Positions 34,550 to 46,960 of a DNA stretch of 64,000 nt are shown here, piece after piece. The stretch lies in contig CP136063.1 in NCBI GenBank assembly GCA_032622095.1, positions 122,098,723 through 122,162,722 on the forward strand, written 5' to 3'. The stretch is from Siphonodentalium dalli (taxonomy: Eukaryota > Mollusca > Scaphopoda > Gadilida > Siphonodentaliidae). Numbering within the stretch: position 1 is the first letter of the stretch; the number at the start of each line of letters is the position of its first letter. The notes below the pieces were generated by a model, which was given only the letters and a program-made list of their open reading frames with translations, did no database searches and had not been told where the DNA came from. The position numbers were made by a program, and so were the translations under genes.

Positions 34550-35344
34550 TTTGTGAGTCCAGGAGAGAAATGGGCCACAATAGAAGATGAAGCACACGTA
34601 CATTGTCCCTAATATCCTGTTTGTAAATCTAGCATAAATCGAAGATTCAGCATCCAGCAAAAAATGTCACCATGTAGCCACCAAGTGTATATCTGATACA
34701 CTACACAAAGGCCCATTATCTGTAGTACTTGGTGGATCGCTCACAATGCAGAATCACTCTTAATCATATGCTATATAGATGACAGCATTCTTTGATATGG
34801 TTCTTCTACCTTATAACTACCAGCAGTCCATTGATCCTCTTTACATATCTCGTAGAAAGACCCACCATCGGAGGTACTGCCATGTTTGTCATCCATGGGT
34901 GACCCGAATCAAGAAAAGTAAGCCCCAAACACAGTGACATAATACGATCTTTACGGTGCTTATCGACTTAAAACCCAGTGTCTTAGAAAAGACCATTGAT
35001 TAATATGGAAGTTTCTAAATGAATCGCTTCATTTAACACAGCCAGCTCCAAATAAAAAATTTATGAAGATAATGTCTACAATTCAAGAAGTTTCTAAAAT
35101 AACAGTAGATGATGGATGAGATGAAGGTTGTCCATGGCAGATCCTATTCATTCTGATAGGAGACAATTGTTTTCACATCTGTTCATTTCACATTGTTTTT
35201 ACAAGAATCTGCTTGGAATAATTCTTAATTATTGACCTGAAGACCTTAATGTGATTATATACAATGTGTTAGCTTGTTATTAGTTGTTGGTTTTATCGGT
35301 TTTCTTCGGTGTGGCCGATAGATCTTCATTAAAAGTTATGGTGG
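34550..35344. other. No gene recognised
   Basis: Unique A+T-rich DNA with no frame or repeat I can support. Confidence 0.4.
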
Positions 35345-36661
35345 GGCATATTTAAAGGTACTCAATCTGATCAGACGATCCTAAATTATGTAACATCCGC
35401 TCGTGAAGTTTGGTGATAATCGGATGAGGGAAGTTGACTGTAGGGTGTGCCAAATTTAGGATTTAGTCATGCAAAGAGTAAAATCCAAGATGGCTACCGG
35501 CAGCCATGTTTTATGGCCAAATGACCCCAAAATGACTCGTTCCCGTCTACATGTCAATATTAACATCCATTACATATTTTATGATGATCCGACCAAAGGT
35601 ACGATTTGTAGCCCGTGCCAAAGGATTTAGTCATGCAAAGAGTAAAATCCAAGATGATTGCCGGCGGCCATGTTTTATGGCTGAATGACCCCAAAATGAC
35701 TCGTTCCCATCTACATGTCAATATTAACATCCATGACAAATTTAATGATGATCAGATGAACACTCGGACCTGTAGCCCGTGCTAATGGATTGAATTTTGA
35801 GATCCAAGATGGCCGCTGGTGGCCATGTTTTTTTGCCGAATGATGCCAAAATAACTCATTCCAATCTATGTGAACAGCCATGAAAAATTTCATAGCGATC
35901 CGACCAAAAATACGACTTGTAGCACGTGCAAAGAGTAAAATCCAAGATGGCTGCCAGCGACCATTTTTTATGACTGAATGACCCCAAAATGACTCGTTCC
36001 CATCTACATGTCAATGTTGACATCCATGATAATTTCATAATGATCCGACCAAAGGTACGACTTATAGCCTGTGCCAAAGGATTTAGTCATGCAAAGAGTA
36101 AAATCCAAGATGGCTACTGGCAGCCATGTTTTATGGCCAAATGACCCAAAATGAGTCGTTCCCATCAACATGTCAATGATAAGATCCATGACAAATTTTA
36201 TAATCATCCGACCTATGGTACGACTTGTAGACCATATGCCAAAGGATTTTATAGTCATGCAAATATTAAAATCCAAGATGGCTGCCGGTGGCCATATTTT
36301 ATGGTCGAATGACCCAAAATGACTCATCTACATGTCAATATTAACATCCACGACAAATTACATGATTATAAGACGAACACTCTGACATGTAGCCCGTGCG
36401 AATGGATTGAATTTTGAAATCAAAGATGGCCACTGGCGGCCATGTTTTTTTGCCGAATGACCCCAAAATGATTCGTTCCCATCTACATGTCAATGTAAAC
36501 AGCTATGACAAATTTCAAAATGATCTGACCAAAGGTACGACCTGTAGCCCATTCTAAAGGAAATTGTTGACAGACGCACATGCACACACACACACACACA
36601 CACAGACGATGGATATCAAGCCATGGCAATAGCTCAGACTTTATAAAGTAATGTTGAGCTA
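35345..36661 (+). mobile_element. Third ~160-bp array with element tail
   Basis: About seven degenerate units of the 'aaaatccaagatggctgcc' repeat with anchors near 35480, 35644, 35801, 35936, 36099, 36271 and 36418. These are followed by a gacagacgcacatgca/(ca)n tail (36569-36604), 'ccatggcaatagctcagac' and gttgagcta (ending 36661), the right terminus seen at 14478. The tagctcaact left terminus is not found, so the copy is 5'-truncated or diverged. Minus frames in this region are repeat translations. Confidence 0.7.
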
Positions 36662-36960
36662 AAAATTTATGGCTGGTGAGGACACCCCGAAGATCCGTAT
36701 GAAGTTTGGTGACAATTGGATGAGGGATGTGGCCTGAAGGGTGAGACAAAGGAATTAGTCATGCAATGAGTAAAATCCAAGATGACTGCCAGCAACTACG
36801 TTTTTCATCGAAAATTGCTAAAATTTGATAGCTCCCATCTAGAGGTGATCCTAAACATGCCTGTAAATTTCAAAACATTTCTCTAATAAATGCAGGTTGC
36901 AGGGTTGCCGATGGGATTAAAATTTGAAATTCAAAATGCCTTCCAGCAGGCCTGGTGTTA
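36662..36960 (+). repeat. Degenerate continuation of the 160-bp repeat
   Basis: atgaagtttggtgacaattg, aaaatccaagatgactgcca and a tcgaaaattgctaaaatttg box show a more divergent unit after the element tail. The same 'atgaagtttggtgatgatcg' block recurs at 13351 and 38249. Confidence 0.55.
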
Positions 36961-38170
36961 AGGAAAATCCAGGGTGGCAAAAAATCGTCTTCTTGAGACT
37001 TGCTTAGGAGGGCAAATTGATGTCCTGAACAATATGTTGTTATTTTGCACCAAAAACAGCCTCAATTTAGTCAAATGCTTAGTAAATGGGTATTTTTTTT
37101 CATGTAATGATTTCATAATACATGCAGTTAAGTTAAATTTCAATCCAGAACAATAAAGCAGATTACCTTGAAGACAAATAAAAACATTTACTTGTATCAG
37201 TAATTTGAGTTTATTTATTGACAAATGGTCTACCCTATGGGGACCAGCTCAACAACATTCAAGAGAATCTTATTAAGTTATATTATAACTTAAACAGACT
37301 GCCACTCACTGTCTGTCACAGGTATTAGTAAAGTTACTGTATAGGACTACCTGCTGTGATGAAGATTTGAGAGAGTGCTCACGATTTAATAGATGATCAC
37401 ATTTTAATTTGATCATGGTCAGGCAATTTAAATTAATACAGTACTACTACAGTAACTGTCTGCAATTCAGTCATTTCATTTCCGGGTTCGGAAGACCTGC
37501 GGTACATGGGATGTAACTCTAGCAGATGCCATTTCGCACGCGGTGAAAAACACAGGTTGACAGAAATAGTGCTGGGAAAAATCATGTATCGATTGCAAGA
37601 ATTCCCAAGTTTCAATCGATCTCTGTGTTAATTTTTACATATCAGACACCATACTTTAGTCGCATATTCACAGACATCAACTTTTGTTGTCTCAAACCCA
37701 ATTTGACCTCATGTATTCCATTTCTTGTATGTATTCAGTTTATCAGTGTTGCCTTTGGATACTTTCGCCATCCATGATTATAAACGAAACATGAACAATC
37801 AAATGAAACGTACTGCCTGTACTTCCATTCCCGAAATGTATATCACTGCGCACGCGCAAAATTCTGCTAGTCATGAATTCAAAGCATGCGCTGTCTGACT
37901 TTGCTACACCGCATATGCAGAACTCCAACCGATGACGCATAGTCACTGATTGATGTCTTCACTTCAAAGGTTCAAAGGAATGATACCACACTCATTTAAC
38001 CCCATTTATATAGATCTGTTCTCAAGTTATCTCATGTTCTATACTTGGATAACTATGAACTGATAAATTACCTACATCACACATGGAACATCGCTGGACT
38101 CAGGCATGTGAAAAATGCGTATGTGGAATTAATATTGTGCAAGCAGTAATAATAACGCCAACTCTGCTTC
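36961..38170. other. No gene recognised
   Basis: Unique DNA. The minus frames at 36958-37224 and 37743-37946 lack known motifs. A gcgcacgcgcaaaattc stretch at 37851 is locally CpG-rich. Confidence 0.4.
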
Positions 38171-38174
38171 CATG

Positions 38175-38404
38175 CAGCTTCCATGTTTTTTATAAAGAAT
38201 ATCGGAAAAAAATTGATGGCTCCCATCTACAGGTCACCCCCAAGATCCATATGAAGTTTGGTGATGATCGGATGAGGAATGCACCCTGTAGGGTGAGCCC
38301 AATGAAATTGTAGACAGACGGATGCAGCTAGGCTAGACAGATGCATGGACACATGCAGACGCCAACTCACAGCAATAGCTCAAACTTCACAAAGTAAATT
38401 GAGC
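38175..38404 (+). repeat. Solo 3' part of the array-bearing element
   Basis: aagatccatatgaagtttgg and gatgatcggatgagga are followed by a gacagacggatgcagc tail, cagcaatagctcaaacttca and aaattgagctgaaa. This is the same order as the ends of the elements finishing at 14478 and 36661. Confidence 0.6.
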
Positions 38405-39480
38405 TGAAAACTTACCTATGTTTGTTTTTACATTGATATTATCATAAATCTCAATATAAAACCCAGTAAATATTCATCATACAATACTATAGAGGGAATT
38501 CACAACTATGAAAACAAATTCTACCTAATAAAATGTATTTATATCTCAAGATAACAACAACATCAATGATGTAACATAACAATGTCATAAATAATCAATA
38601 ATTTGACATTGACAAACATCCGTGTTGACTGGAATGGCGACGTCGTGACCGTTCACTGTTGGTTGTGGGCAGTGGCATTGGTAATATATCCGTATTGGGT
38701 AAAGGGTTAAAGATATATTCATGATTCCAGCCCTCCAGGTATAACAACAATACAATAATACCAATCGATCATAATCACTCAGGAAGAAACCTTCTTGTCC
38801 ATCTCTATTAATAATGGCACTGACCACTAAACCAATAGTTTATAGTTAAAGACTGAAAATTCAGTCAGCTGAATAAGAAAGAGCAAATGAACCAGCAGTG
38901 GAATAAAGTGTCCTAGCTATCACCAGAGCATCCAATAATCGAAAGTGGCAATGCAATGGAAGAATAAATCAGCATTTCATTGACAGTTGTGCTAACAGTA
39001 ACGACCCAGAACATTTTAAAGTGAATATGTCAATCAAATCTGCCTTTCATTCCTCTTTGATTCCTGGGGCAGATAAATAATTGCTGCAGTGTATCTAAAA
39101 TCATTACCCAGGAGGTTTTAACTGCATTCATTCCATTTCAATGTCATCCAAGTCATTTCTGTCCTTAAAGTGTCCATTGGCCTACAATGGACCTTTATCA
39201 TGTGGCATAATAGACAGACATAGTGGCATTGGCATCAATAGTAGTCATGTTTCCCCAAGGCCCCGGGTTCCGACCTGCGCTTCAAGATCATCACCAGGAA
39301 TGTTTTAAAGGTTTTATATACAAGAATCACAACAGAGGGAGTGTGGTTGAGTTGTGGGAGCTATGCCAAATATGGACTTGAATTGAAAATGCATTAATTG
39401 TAACTGCATGGTTATCATACACAACACTGTTGTGGAAGTCTGACATACCAGAATTTAGAATTTAGAATTTACTAAAGTTA
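38405..39480. other. No gene recognised
   Basis: Unique DNA. The 80-codon minus frame at 38585-38827 is unassigned. Confidence 0.4.
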
Positions 39481-39700
39481 TCATCTGGAAATGAAAATTA
39501 AATGCAAATTCCAACAAAAAAGGCAATAACTCTGGTGAAAAGGGGTGGCGGAACCCAATTTCGAACTTAACCTGTATTTTGGCCAAGTAAACCCACATAC
39601 AAAATCAGACTTAATAAAGTTATCATCCGGAAATGAAAAAAGCGAACCGATGGACAGATGCCTGGATGGTATATGACAGATGGACGAACAGACCAATAAC
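39481..39700 (+). repeat. 'ggcaataactctggtgaaa' dispersed repeat unit
   Basis: aggcaataactctggtgaaa, aacccaatttcgaacttaac, 'cctgtattttggccaagtaa' and aaagttatcatccggaaatg, then a gatggacagatgcctgga tail. Minus frames over it are repeat translations. Confidence 0.7.
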
Positions 39701-39883
39701 ATAATGTGTCCCGTTTTTTTAGCATATAAAAACAGGGACTCCCACTTAATATTTGATCAATCAGATGGGAGCTGTAGACCTTGTGATTTCCGCTCTCAGA
39801 CTCAGTCTTGTTTGTAATCCATTTATGTGAGCTGTAGCAGCATCCAATGATCAGAATTAAGCCTTGATAGCCATCCAAGGGGT

Positions 39884-39912
39884 GGGGTGGGGTGGTGGTG
39901 GTGGTGGTGCAG
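39884..39912. repeat. (GGT)n microsatellite
   Basis: ggggtggggt then repeated ggt triplets, about 28 bases. Confidence 0.9.
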
Positions 39913-41323
39913 AGCAACATCTGTACATCTATATTTATAACGATGGCTAGCTATATCAATTTTGCATGGGGTCTAATATTGAAATTTTATCAATGTCATA
40001 TAATATAACATATATATATATATATATTTACATTCCAACATGCATTTGCACTGTTGAATGAAGGATGTTTGTCAGTTGAAATCATGTCATGTGATGTTGC
40101 ATGCAGGCCCCAACTTGTTATCATATTGTATGGACACAACATGCAATGCGTTACCCAAAATAACATATATATAAGTTATTAGTGATAATATCAGATAATA
40201 TAAGAAATTTATGTTAATTGGTCTGACATTTTTATGTGTTGAGCATCTGATAACAATTTCACTTCCACACAAAATGTCAGACCAACTTGCTTCCACTCTC
40301 CATGGAATGCAACAAAAACAACATCCATTTATTAAATAATGTCACTTTTTCATGCATATTTCTAGTTTGTTCTCAACTTCTCAGCCACACACATAGCAAG
40401 GTTTTGAGGTCTTAGTAGTTTGTTTGAAAGCCCAGGTTTATTACTATTTGAATCAATTGACATGATTGTAAATGAGTCAGACTCAAATGTGCATGGATCG
40501 CATGGACTGGAACTGATCCCGGGCTCATGGAACCTGACCCTATTCAGAGTAATTAAGAATTACAATAATCAGTCACCACCTATCACTGTGTATAATACTA
40601 ATACACCCAGCAGGATAACTATCTTAGATGCTTTAATGTCTATACTATCTCATTATATATTACTGATGTACTGTGATAAATACAACCAGGCAACTTAATC
40701 TTGATGATGAAAGAAATGTACTGGATACCAGTCATTTTTTTGCACTTAAGTAATAAATCTTACTCATAAACCAGGTGCAACAAATCTCTTAATAAGGTGC
40801 TTAATGTTTTATGATATATTTATAGATAATAAAGGGGACATGTCAAAAATAAATTATACAATCTTCAAATGTGTAAAATTGACAAAACCTTTTAAATATT
40901 GTATTCTCCGGTACTACTATGATAACAATGCGTTGTTACATTATATCATTTTACTCTTGTTGATGACCATATTTCTTCAAGAATGTCAAAAAGAAGCAAA
41001 ATAAAATACATTTTAAAATATGATGAAGGGACCTTAATTAATAATCATTTCATACACAATTTCCAGCAATTTTCAGCCAACCTGGGAGGGGGTACTGTAC
41101 TTCAAATCTATATATGCTGATCCATTATCTTTGGCATAGGTCCCATCAAGCATGTTTTATTTTCAAAAGAAATGGTAGGTGTAAACAAATGTCTGTACTG
41201 TGGCTTATTCAAACATTTTGTCACTGAGTTATGGCCCTTTGGATGCACACACAAAACGACCAATTTCCCCCCATCTTTTTACTAAAAAGCAGACCATGAT
41301 ACGAGCGAATTGTCAGTAAGGGA
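39913..41323. other. No gene recognised
   Basis: Unique DNA with a (TA)n run at about 40009-40027. The 92-codon plus frame at 40420-40698 and the 66-codon frame at 40804-41004 show no recognised motif. Confidence 0.4.
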
Positions 41324-43189
41324 TCATCTCAAAACTACTATCGGGATCCCGATAAATATCCCGATAACTCAAAAACTATCTTCTAACTTTCCCGATAGAT
41401 CCCGATAGAGCGGTCGCGATTTTCCCGAAAATATTCCGATACCGCCGATATCGCATCTAAATATTCCGATAACACGCTGATTTCCCGAATATTTCCCTAT
41501 AAAAGTCCAAAAGTGATACATCGTGTTTTCGATGACTTTAACATTTATTTCACGAAAATGTAGGACTATGTCTGTTTTGATAATCGATGAATCGAGCATG
41601 TTGTTTTATTTATATATATGTTTCTGTTTCCGGTTCAATGTGTTGTCTTTACTTTTGGATTCGTCCATAGCATCCTTCGTAAGAGCATTTTTATTGGGGG
41701 TGGAAGCTTGTTTAAAAGAGTTAAAACTCTACACGTTTCAAGTATTGTTTCCAAGTTATTAAATTGTCCATTGAATTATTTTTGCAATGTATACATACAG
41801 CACATATCTCCTACATGATATGAAGAACACGTCAAAAGGAATTGTTTCAAAAAGGTAGTTTCCCTTCAACACTAGCTATAGACTGGTCCAAAGTGAATGT
41901 GAGAAAAACAATCAAATATATATTTGATAAAAATCGAATAAATTACCAAACATGTGAAATAAATGCCATAAGATTACGATAATATAAAGCAGGACCCCCA
42001 TTTGTCATGTTACAAATCTCTATACTCTTAACTAAAGCATAGAGAACAGAGTAGAGATTCATGGCATGATCGATCTAAAACAGCCCACCCCCGAAACTGA
42101 ATGACTATGCAGAATGTGGGCATAACAGCAAAATTTCATGCTTAAAGTTTAACCCACTGTGGAGTTATATTTTTCTTTCTACTGGCGAGTTTTGTTGTTT
42201 GCGATGTGCTGGTAAACAAAAATGACCACATCAAATATTCTGTCGCAAATTGCAATGAAGCCTATGTATATTTTAGTAATATACGTACAGGCCCGATATT
42301 TTTTTAAGCTGGAGTTGTCCCATGTTTGAAATTATTTTTACGTTCACTGTGTAAAATCTGAAAATGATTTGTCTTCTTCAAGACAAGCACGATCAAGTGA
42401 CTTCACGCATGACTGCATGCATGTATTATATATGGGCCTATACTCTGCATGCCACATGTGTTGTTCCCAGAAACGTAAATATGGATGACCCCAATTCCTG
42501 GAATCGGGCTAAAAATAGAACATACGACATCTCATATTAAGACTGCGTAACAGTATATTATTATCTAGATCTGTCAGTTTATTTCTAAAGCACTCGATTG
42601 TGCATGCATTAATTGTGATCGGAGAGCAGCGCCGATTATTTAAGATAGATCAGATAAATTTTATTTAAAAGTCGGAGGTATATTTAAACATATTACAAAC
42701 ACAAGCTCTGAAGATGGTATATACAACTGCATATATATTTGGGTATGATCCCCGCGACTTGATTTTGAAGATTTCCCGATGGGTGGGGGTGTATTGTCCG
42801 GGTAAAATACCGATATTGTAGCACCCACTGATCACCACAGTATATCTATATATATATAATAATTCTACGACACGTGTTCCCGGATACTGTAAAACTTTAT
42901 ACTGACGATTTCTCATATTAGGAAACTATTAAATCAATTATAAAGATAGGCCTACAAAACATAAAATCCCGATAAAAGTCCGGAGTAATCTCGATACAGC
43001 AACTTTCCAAACAGCATGCGGTGTTGTTTTCGGATTATGATACTCCGAAATGAAAGTAAACTCCGATAGAATCCTGATAGACTATGTAAATATTCCGATA
43101 ATTTCCCGATAATAATTTCCCGATAACTGTATATGCTATCGGGATCTATCTGGAAATAGGCTGATTTCCCGATAGTAGTTTTGAGATGA
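41324..43189. mobile_element. TIR element with CCGATA-rich ends, 1.87 kb
   Basis: The 5' end reads TCATCTCAAAACTACTATCG and GGA. The 3' end is its exact reverse complement over 23 bp, finishing at 43189. Both subterminal regions (about 41340-41500 and 42960-43170) are packed with cccgata, tcccgataa, attccgata and tcgggat motifs in both orientations, an arrangement typical of transposase-binding subterminal repeats. The interior (about 41520-42950) has only small unassigned frames, so it appears non-autonomous. Superfamily unresolved; no clear target duplication. Confidence 0.75.
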
Positions 43190-43284
43190 CACCTAAATAA
43201 GCTTCTTCTTCATGATAGAGCTCTGTTATAGCTGAGAATTATTTGAAACATAAAAAAGTTTAAGTAGCAATTTCAAACAAGAGC

Positions 43285-43485
43285 ACCAAGCATTTCAACA
43301 AAGGGCCATAACTCTGGTGAAAATTGTGGGCAGAACCAAAATTCGAACCTGACCGGTATTTTGGGTTAGTAAACACACATATCATTCCATTCTGTTCAGA
43401 CCTATTAAAGTTATCATCCGGAAACGAAAAAAGCGAAATGGATGAACAATAACACAATATGTCCATTTGTTTTCCAAAAAAGGAG
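43285..43485 (+). repeat. 'gggccataactctggtgaaa' dispersed repeat unit
   Basis: agggccataactctggtgaa, agaaccaaaattcgaacctg, tattttgggttagtaaac and aaagttatcatccggaaacg appear in the usual order for this family. Confidence 0.7.
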
Positions 43486-43779
43486 CATAAAAATTGTCTT
43501 GCAAACACAGATGATAGAATTCAGATGGATAGAAATTGGGCTATTTTCCTATAACCAAACACATGGAGTTGGCCTGCACTTTATACAATAGAATGTCGCC
43601 GACCACGTGTCCCTCGAAAATGTTGCATATTGGTAAGGGTAGATTTTTTTTTTACTCAGACTGTCACTAAATTCAAAATTAGCCTTTGTCTTCTGAAATT
43701 TGAACCACATACTAAATATCAAGAGATTCAGGTTGAATTAAAAAACAATCAAATAACTAAAAGTAAAGTTATCATCCGA

Positions 43780-44265
43780 AACCAAAATAATTGGCAAATT
43801 TTAAGTCGACAAGGACCATAACTCCGGCAAAAATGGATGGACAAACCCAAATTAGAAGTTCATTTGGTTGATCCACATAACAAGTTTTAAAACAATCAGA
43901 TTACAAAAAATGGGCGGACTCAACACATACATGTATTTGTTGCTCACATACCAAATTTGGTTCAGATCCGATCACACAAATTAAAGTTATCATTCAGAAA
44001 CCTCAAAATGACAACATTCTAAGTAAAAAACTCTAGCAAAAATGAGTGGACCGAACCCAAACTTTCCAAAGGGACTGACGGACAGATTCCAAGTCGAAAT
44101 GGGGGGCATAACTCTGGCAAAAATGGGCAGACCGAACCCATATTTGAACTTGACCTGTGTATTTAGCTGATAAATACACAAATCAAATTTGGTTTCAATA
44201 CGATTGCCCAAAATAAAGTTCTCATCCAGAAACTTTCCAAACGGACAGACAAACACCGGGTATTT
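43780..44265 (+). repeat. Three diverged 'ccataactc' units
   Basis: aaggaccataactccggcaa (about 43811), a degraded middle unit (about 43912-44080) and ggggcataactctggcaaaa (44103), each with 'accaaatttggttcagatcc' or similar and 'aaagttatcat' or 'aaagttctcat', ending with a ggacagacaaacacc tail. Confidence 0.65.
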
Positions 44266-44424
44266 TAATAGTCCACCAAAAAAAAGTTTCAGGGGACAAA
44301 AATAATGTTAATACAATTTTTCACTTTTTTTGTGAACTTACCAGTTTTGTAAAATAATTAAACCATCAAACCAGTAAAAACCAGTAATGCCACATTTAAC
44401 ACAGGTACACTGGCAGTTATGACA

Positions 44425-44447
44425 CCCCCCCCCCCCCCCTCCCCCCC
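44425..44447. repeat. C-run (15 C, then 7 C)
   Basis: Fifteen C, one T, seven C. Confidence 0.95.
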
Positions 44448-44530
44448 AGGGGCTTTGGTGGGCGATTCACCCTAGTTTCTTCATGAATCTAGTCAACGTT
44501 AGTTATGGAGTTATTAGCATGTTAATATGC

Positions 44531-44890
44531 ATGCATGGACGGCTTCCATGACACTGATATTGCCACTAAATCACCCCTGGACAACACAGGGGTGGTTCGT
44601 CGGCTGGTGCAGAAGGTGTTTAGTAAAAATTGCAATTATGGCAGGTTAGGGGTTAATGTCACCACTTATGTGTGGCCACGACCACCATCCATGCATGGGT
44701 GTGTTTCTATGACACCCAACACTGTGTTCTGGCCACAGGGGTAGTTCGACCTGATAGCCTCTTTCGTGGCAAACATTTTCAGTGATGGTGGCATTTTGAG
44801 GGTTAATTGTGGCACTTCTGTGTGGCCACGATCACTGTCCATGCATGGCTGGGTTTCCACAACACCCCTAAAATCACCCCTAGACTCCAG
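44531..44890 (+). repeat. Two diverged ~170-bp direct repeat units
   Basis: gtgtggccacgaccaccatc then catgcatgggtgtg (44671 on) is repeated as gtgtggccacgatcactgtc then catgcatggctggg (44820 on). ggggttaatgtcaccactt / gagggttaattgtggcactt also correspond. Frames on both strands translate the repeat and are not supported as genes. Confidence 0.65.
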
Positions 44891-44924
44891 AGGCAGTGGT
44901 GATTGCACCGGCGGTGCTGGCATA

Positions 44925-44948
44925 CCCCCCCCCCCCCCCCCCCCCCCC
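44925..44948. repeat. 24-C run
   Basis: Twenty-four consecutive C at a boundary between two dispersed repeats. Confidence 0.95.
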
Positions 44949-45260
44949 ACACGGTGGCAAAATCGAACCAACAAAGTATGGGTAATATATCTGCTTGGAC
45001 GGGAAAAAAACCCCAACATTTTCATTTAAACAAAGATAAAATAACTGTTGAATGGAAAACATAATTTTTTTTATTGAACACCCAATTGATTGCCATCATA
45101 GTAGTGAACATCCCTCTCAAATTTCATTCAGATCTGACAACTGTTTGAGATATCTGCCTGGACGGACAGACTGACGACGGATAGGACGGATGGAAAAACG
45201 TGATAGATGTCTGGTCAGATGGACAGAATGACGGACGAGGTCAATCCAGTATATATTATT
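44949..45260 (+). repeat. 'tagtgaacatccat' dispersed repeat
   Basis: acacggtggcaaaatcgaac matches 6532-6553. It is followed by atcatagtagtgaacatccc, a gagatatctgcctggacgga box and a gacgaggtcaatccagtata tail at 45234. Confidence 0.65.
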
Positions 45261-45308
45261 AGATACAAATGTGCTTTATAGCCGGGTGGGTGAGAGGGGA
45301 CTGATTGA

Positions 45309-45324
45309 GGGGGGGGGGGGGGGG
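45309..45324. repeat. 16-G run
   Basis: Sixteen consecutive G. Confidence 0.95.
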
Positions 45325-45985
45325 TTAGGAAATTGACACCTTGAAGACAAACTGATCAAGCAAATATTGCATCGACCCATAAAGTTAGCTGCAGATAACC
45401 CCACTTCTCATGATTAAAAACAACATCATCCTCGTCTCACTGAACAGCTTGTGATTAAAGAATTTTATATTCTGACTTTTATGTATTGGCTCGTAAAGAG
45501 AAATCTCAATAATAATTTCATTTGCATTGCTGATATATTCAGTTGCCATAAGGGCGTACTGAGGTAGAACAACACTTCTTGCCTCTGTCAGATCATATAT
45601 AACTGATAGGTTGTTTACTGAAGGTTGCAAAGTCATAAAATACAGAATACAGATCAACAAGGATAGATGAACACATATATGAAACAATTATAACCCAGGT
45701 CAATAGAGCAGATGAATTCACAGTAATAATGTGACATATCATGACACTATATTAGCAGATGAGACCAATGTGATGACATATTTTGACATGTAGACTTATA
45801 TCAGACCTGCAACTGTTGGAATTCATTGATGTCCTGGGATTTTGTACAAAATGGGGTCCAACCACTATTATAAAGTCTTAAATTGATGTATAAACCCTTT
45901 TCGTTGCCAGAACTTCATATTAACCCTGAAATTCTAACTGCACTCACTATCTTTAAAAGGCTTGGAATACTAAAGAGATAAAACA
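45325..45985. other. No gene recognised
   Basis: The 100-codon minus frame at 45385-45687 begins with a hydrophobic stretch but shows no family motif. I do not support it as a gene. Confidence 0.35.
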
Positions 45986-45989
45986 TTAG

Positions 45990-46215
45990 TTCGTGCTAGC
46001 AAACCCACATACCAAATTTCATTCAATTCAGTTCAGACTTACTAAAGTTATCATCCGGAAACGAGTCTTGAATGGAAATTCCAACAATTAAATGTATTTT
46101 GTAACCCACATAACAAATTTCATTCCATTTAGTTGAGACTATATAAAGTTATCATCCAGAAACAAAATTGAAAGGACAGAGAGATGGACAGACCAATAAC
46201 ATAATATTCAGTCCA
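45990..46215 (+). repeat. Two partial 'aaagttatcatccgg' units
   Basis: 'cccacataccaaatttcatt' followed by aaagttatcatccggaaacg, then a second ataacaaatttcattccatt / aaagttatcatccagaaaca, and an 'gacagagagatggacagacc' tail. Confidence 0.65.
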
Positions 46216-46799
46216 GTTTTTCACAAACAGGCATATAAAAATTATTACTCTCCAAACATTTTATCTTATTCTCAGCTGAATCTCAAATGTATATATAAAC
46301 AAAAACTGTCCTGATTGTGTAAGAAAGCAGTGTATTATCTGTAGTGATATTGATCAATAAACTAACATTTGTATGATAGATGAAGTTGTGTCAGTCGAGA
46401 AAAGGTTAAAATTGCATATAAACAATATAATAATATAAGCTCCACTCTATTCAATCCTTTGACATGGCTCTCAACTGACCTCACCCACATATTAATTTCC
46501 ACATATTTGTATTTTTTATTCAACACTCATTAAATGTGAGGTAAATGTATTGAATGGAATCCCAGCCATTGAAAATACATATTATTGTATACCTCTAGTG
46601 GAATACAAGCCAGAACTATTTTTGTTGACGTTGTCGCTATAAGAAAGATGACATACTTTATGTCAATGATCTGCTCTTGCGATGTCCCGATCATTACTGG
46701 TTCTTTGTCAGACTTGAATCACAATAGAAGTAGCTATAGTATCAATGAAGGTGACAGCCATGGATTGACATTATCTGACACAATGGTGTAGAGTAAATA
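46216..46799. other. No gene recognised
   Basis: The plus frame 46585-46791 has a protein-like composition but no recognised domain. An exon cannot be excluded. Confidence 0.3.
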
Positions 46800-46960
46800 C
46801 AGAACACAACTTGCATCATAATCTAAAATATTTTACCGAACTCGTTGCAGACGGTGCATAGTTACATTTCACTCCAGCTACACACTCGTGAAAAATATCC
46901 ATGCACCATCTGCAACTCATTTGATAAAAGATTTTAGTATAAGTTTCACTTCGTGTTCTG
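46800..46960. mobile_element. Imperfect palindromic MITE, 161 bp
   Basis: cagaacacaacttgcatcat at the left faces agtttcacttcgtgttctg at the right. The inner arms gttgcagacggtgcat and atgcaccatctgcaac pair almost perfectly. The loop is about 46863-46904. Confidence 0.75.

Noticed and set aside
6813-36661. Regular repeats considered as CRISPR arrays
   Set aside because: Units of ~164 bp have no constant short repeat with unique spacers, the genome is eukaryotic in character, and no cas-like genes are present.
17811-40027. Several (TA)n, (TG)n, (CA)n and (ATT)n runs considered as promoters or origins
   Set aside because: Ordinary microsatellites with no associated gene start.
45385-45687. 100-codon minus frame with a hydrophobic N-terminus, considered as a secreted protein
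   Set aside because: No signal cleavage site, domain, or splice evidence; the region lacks other coding signs.
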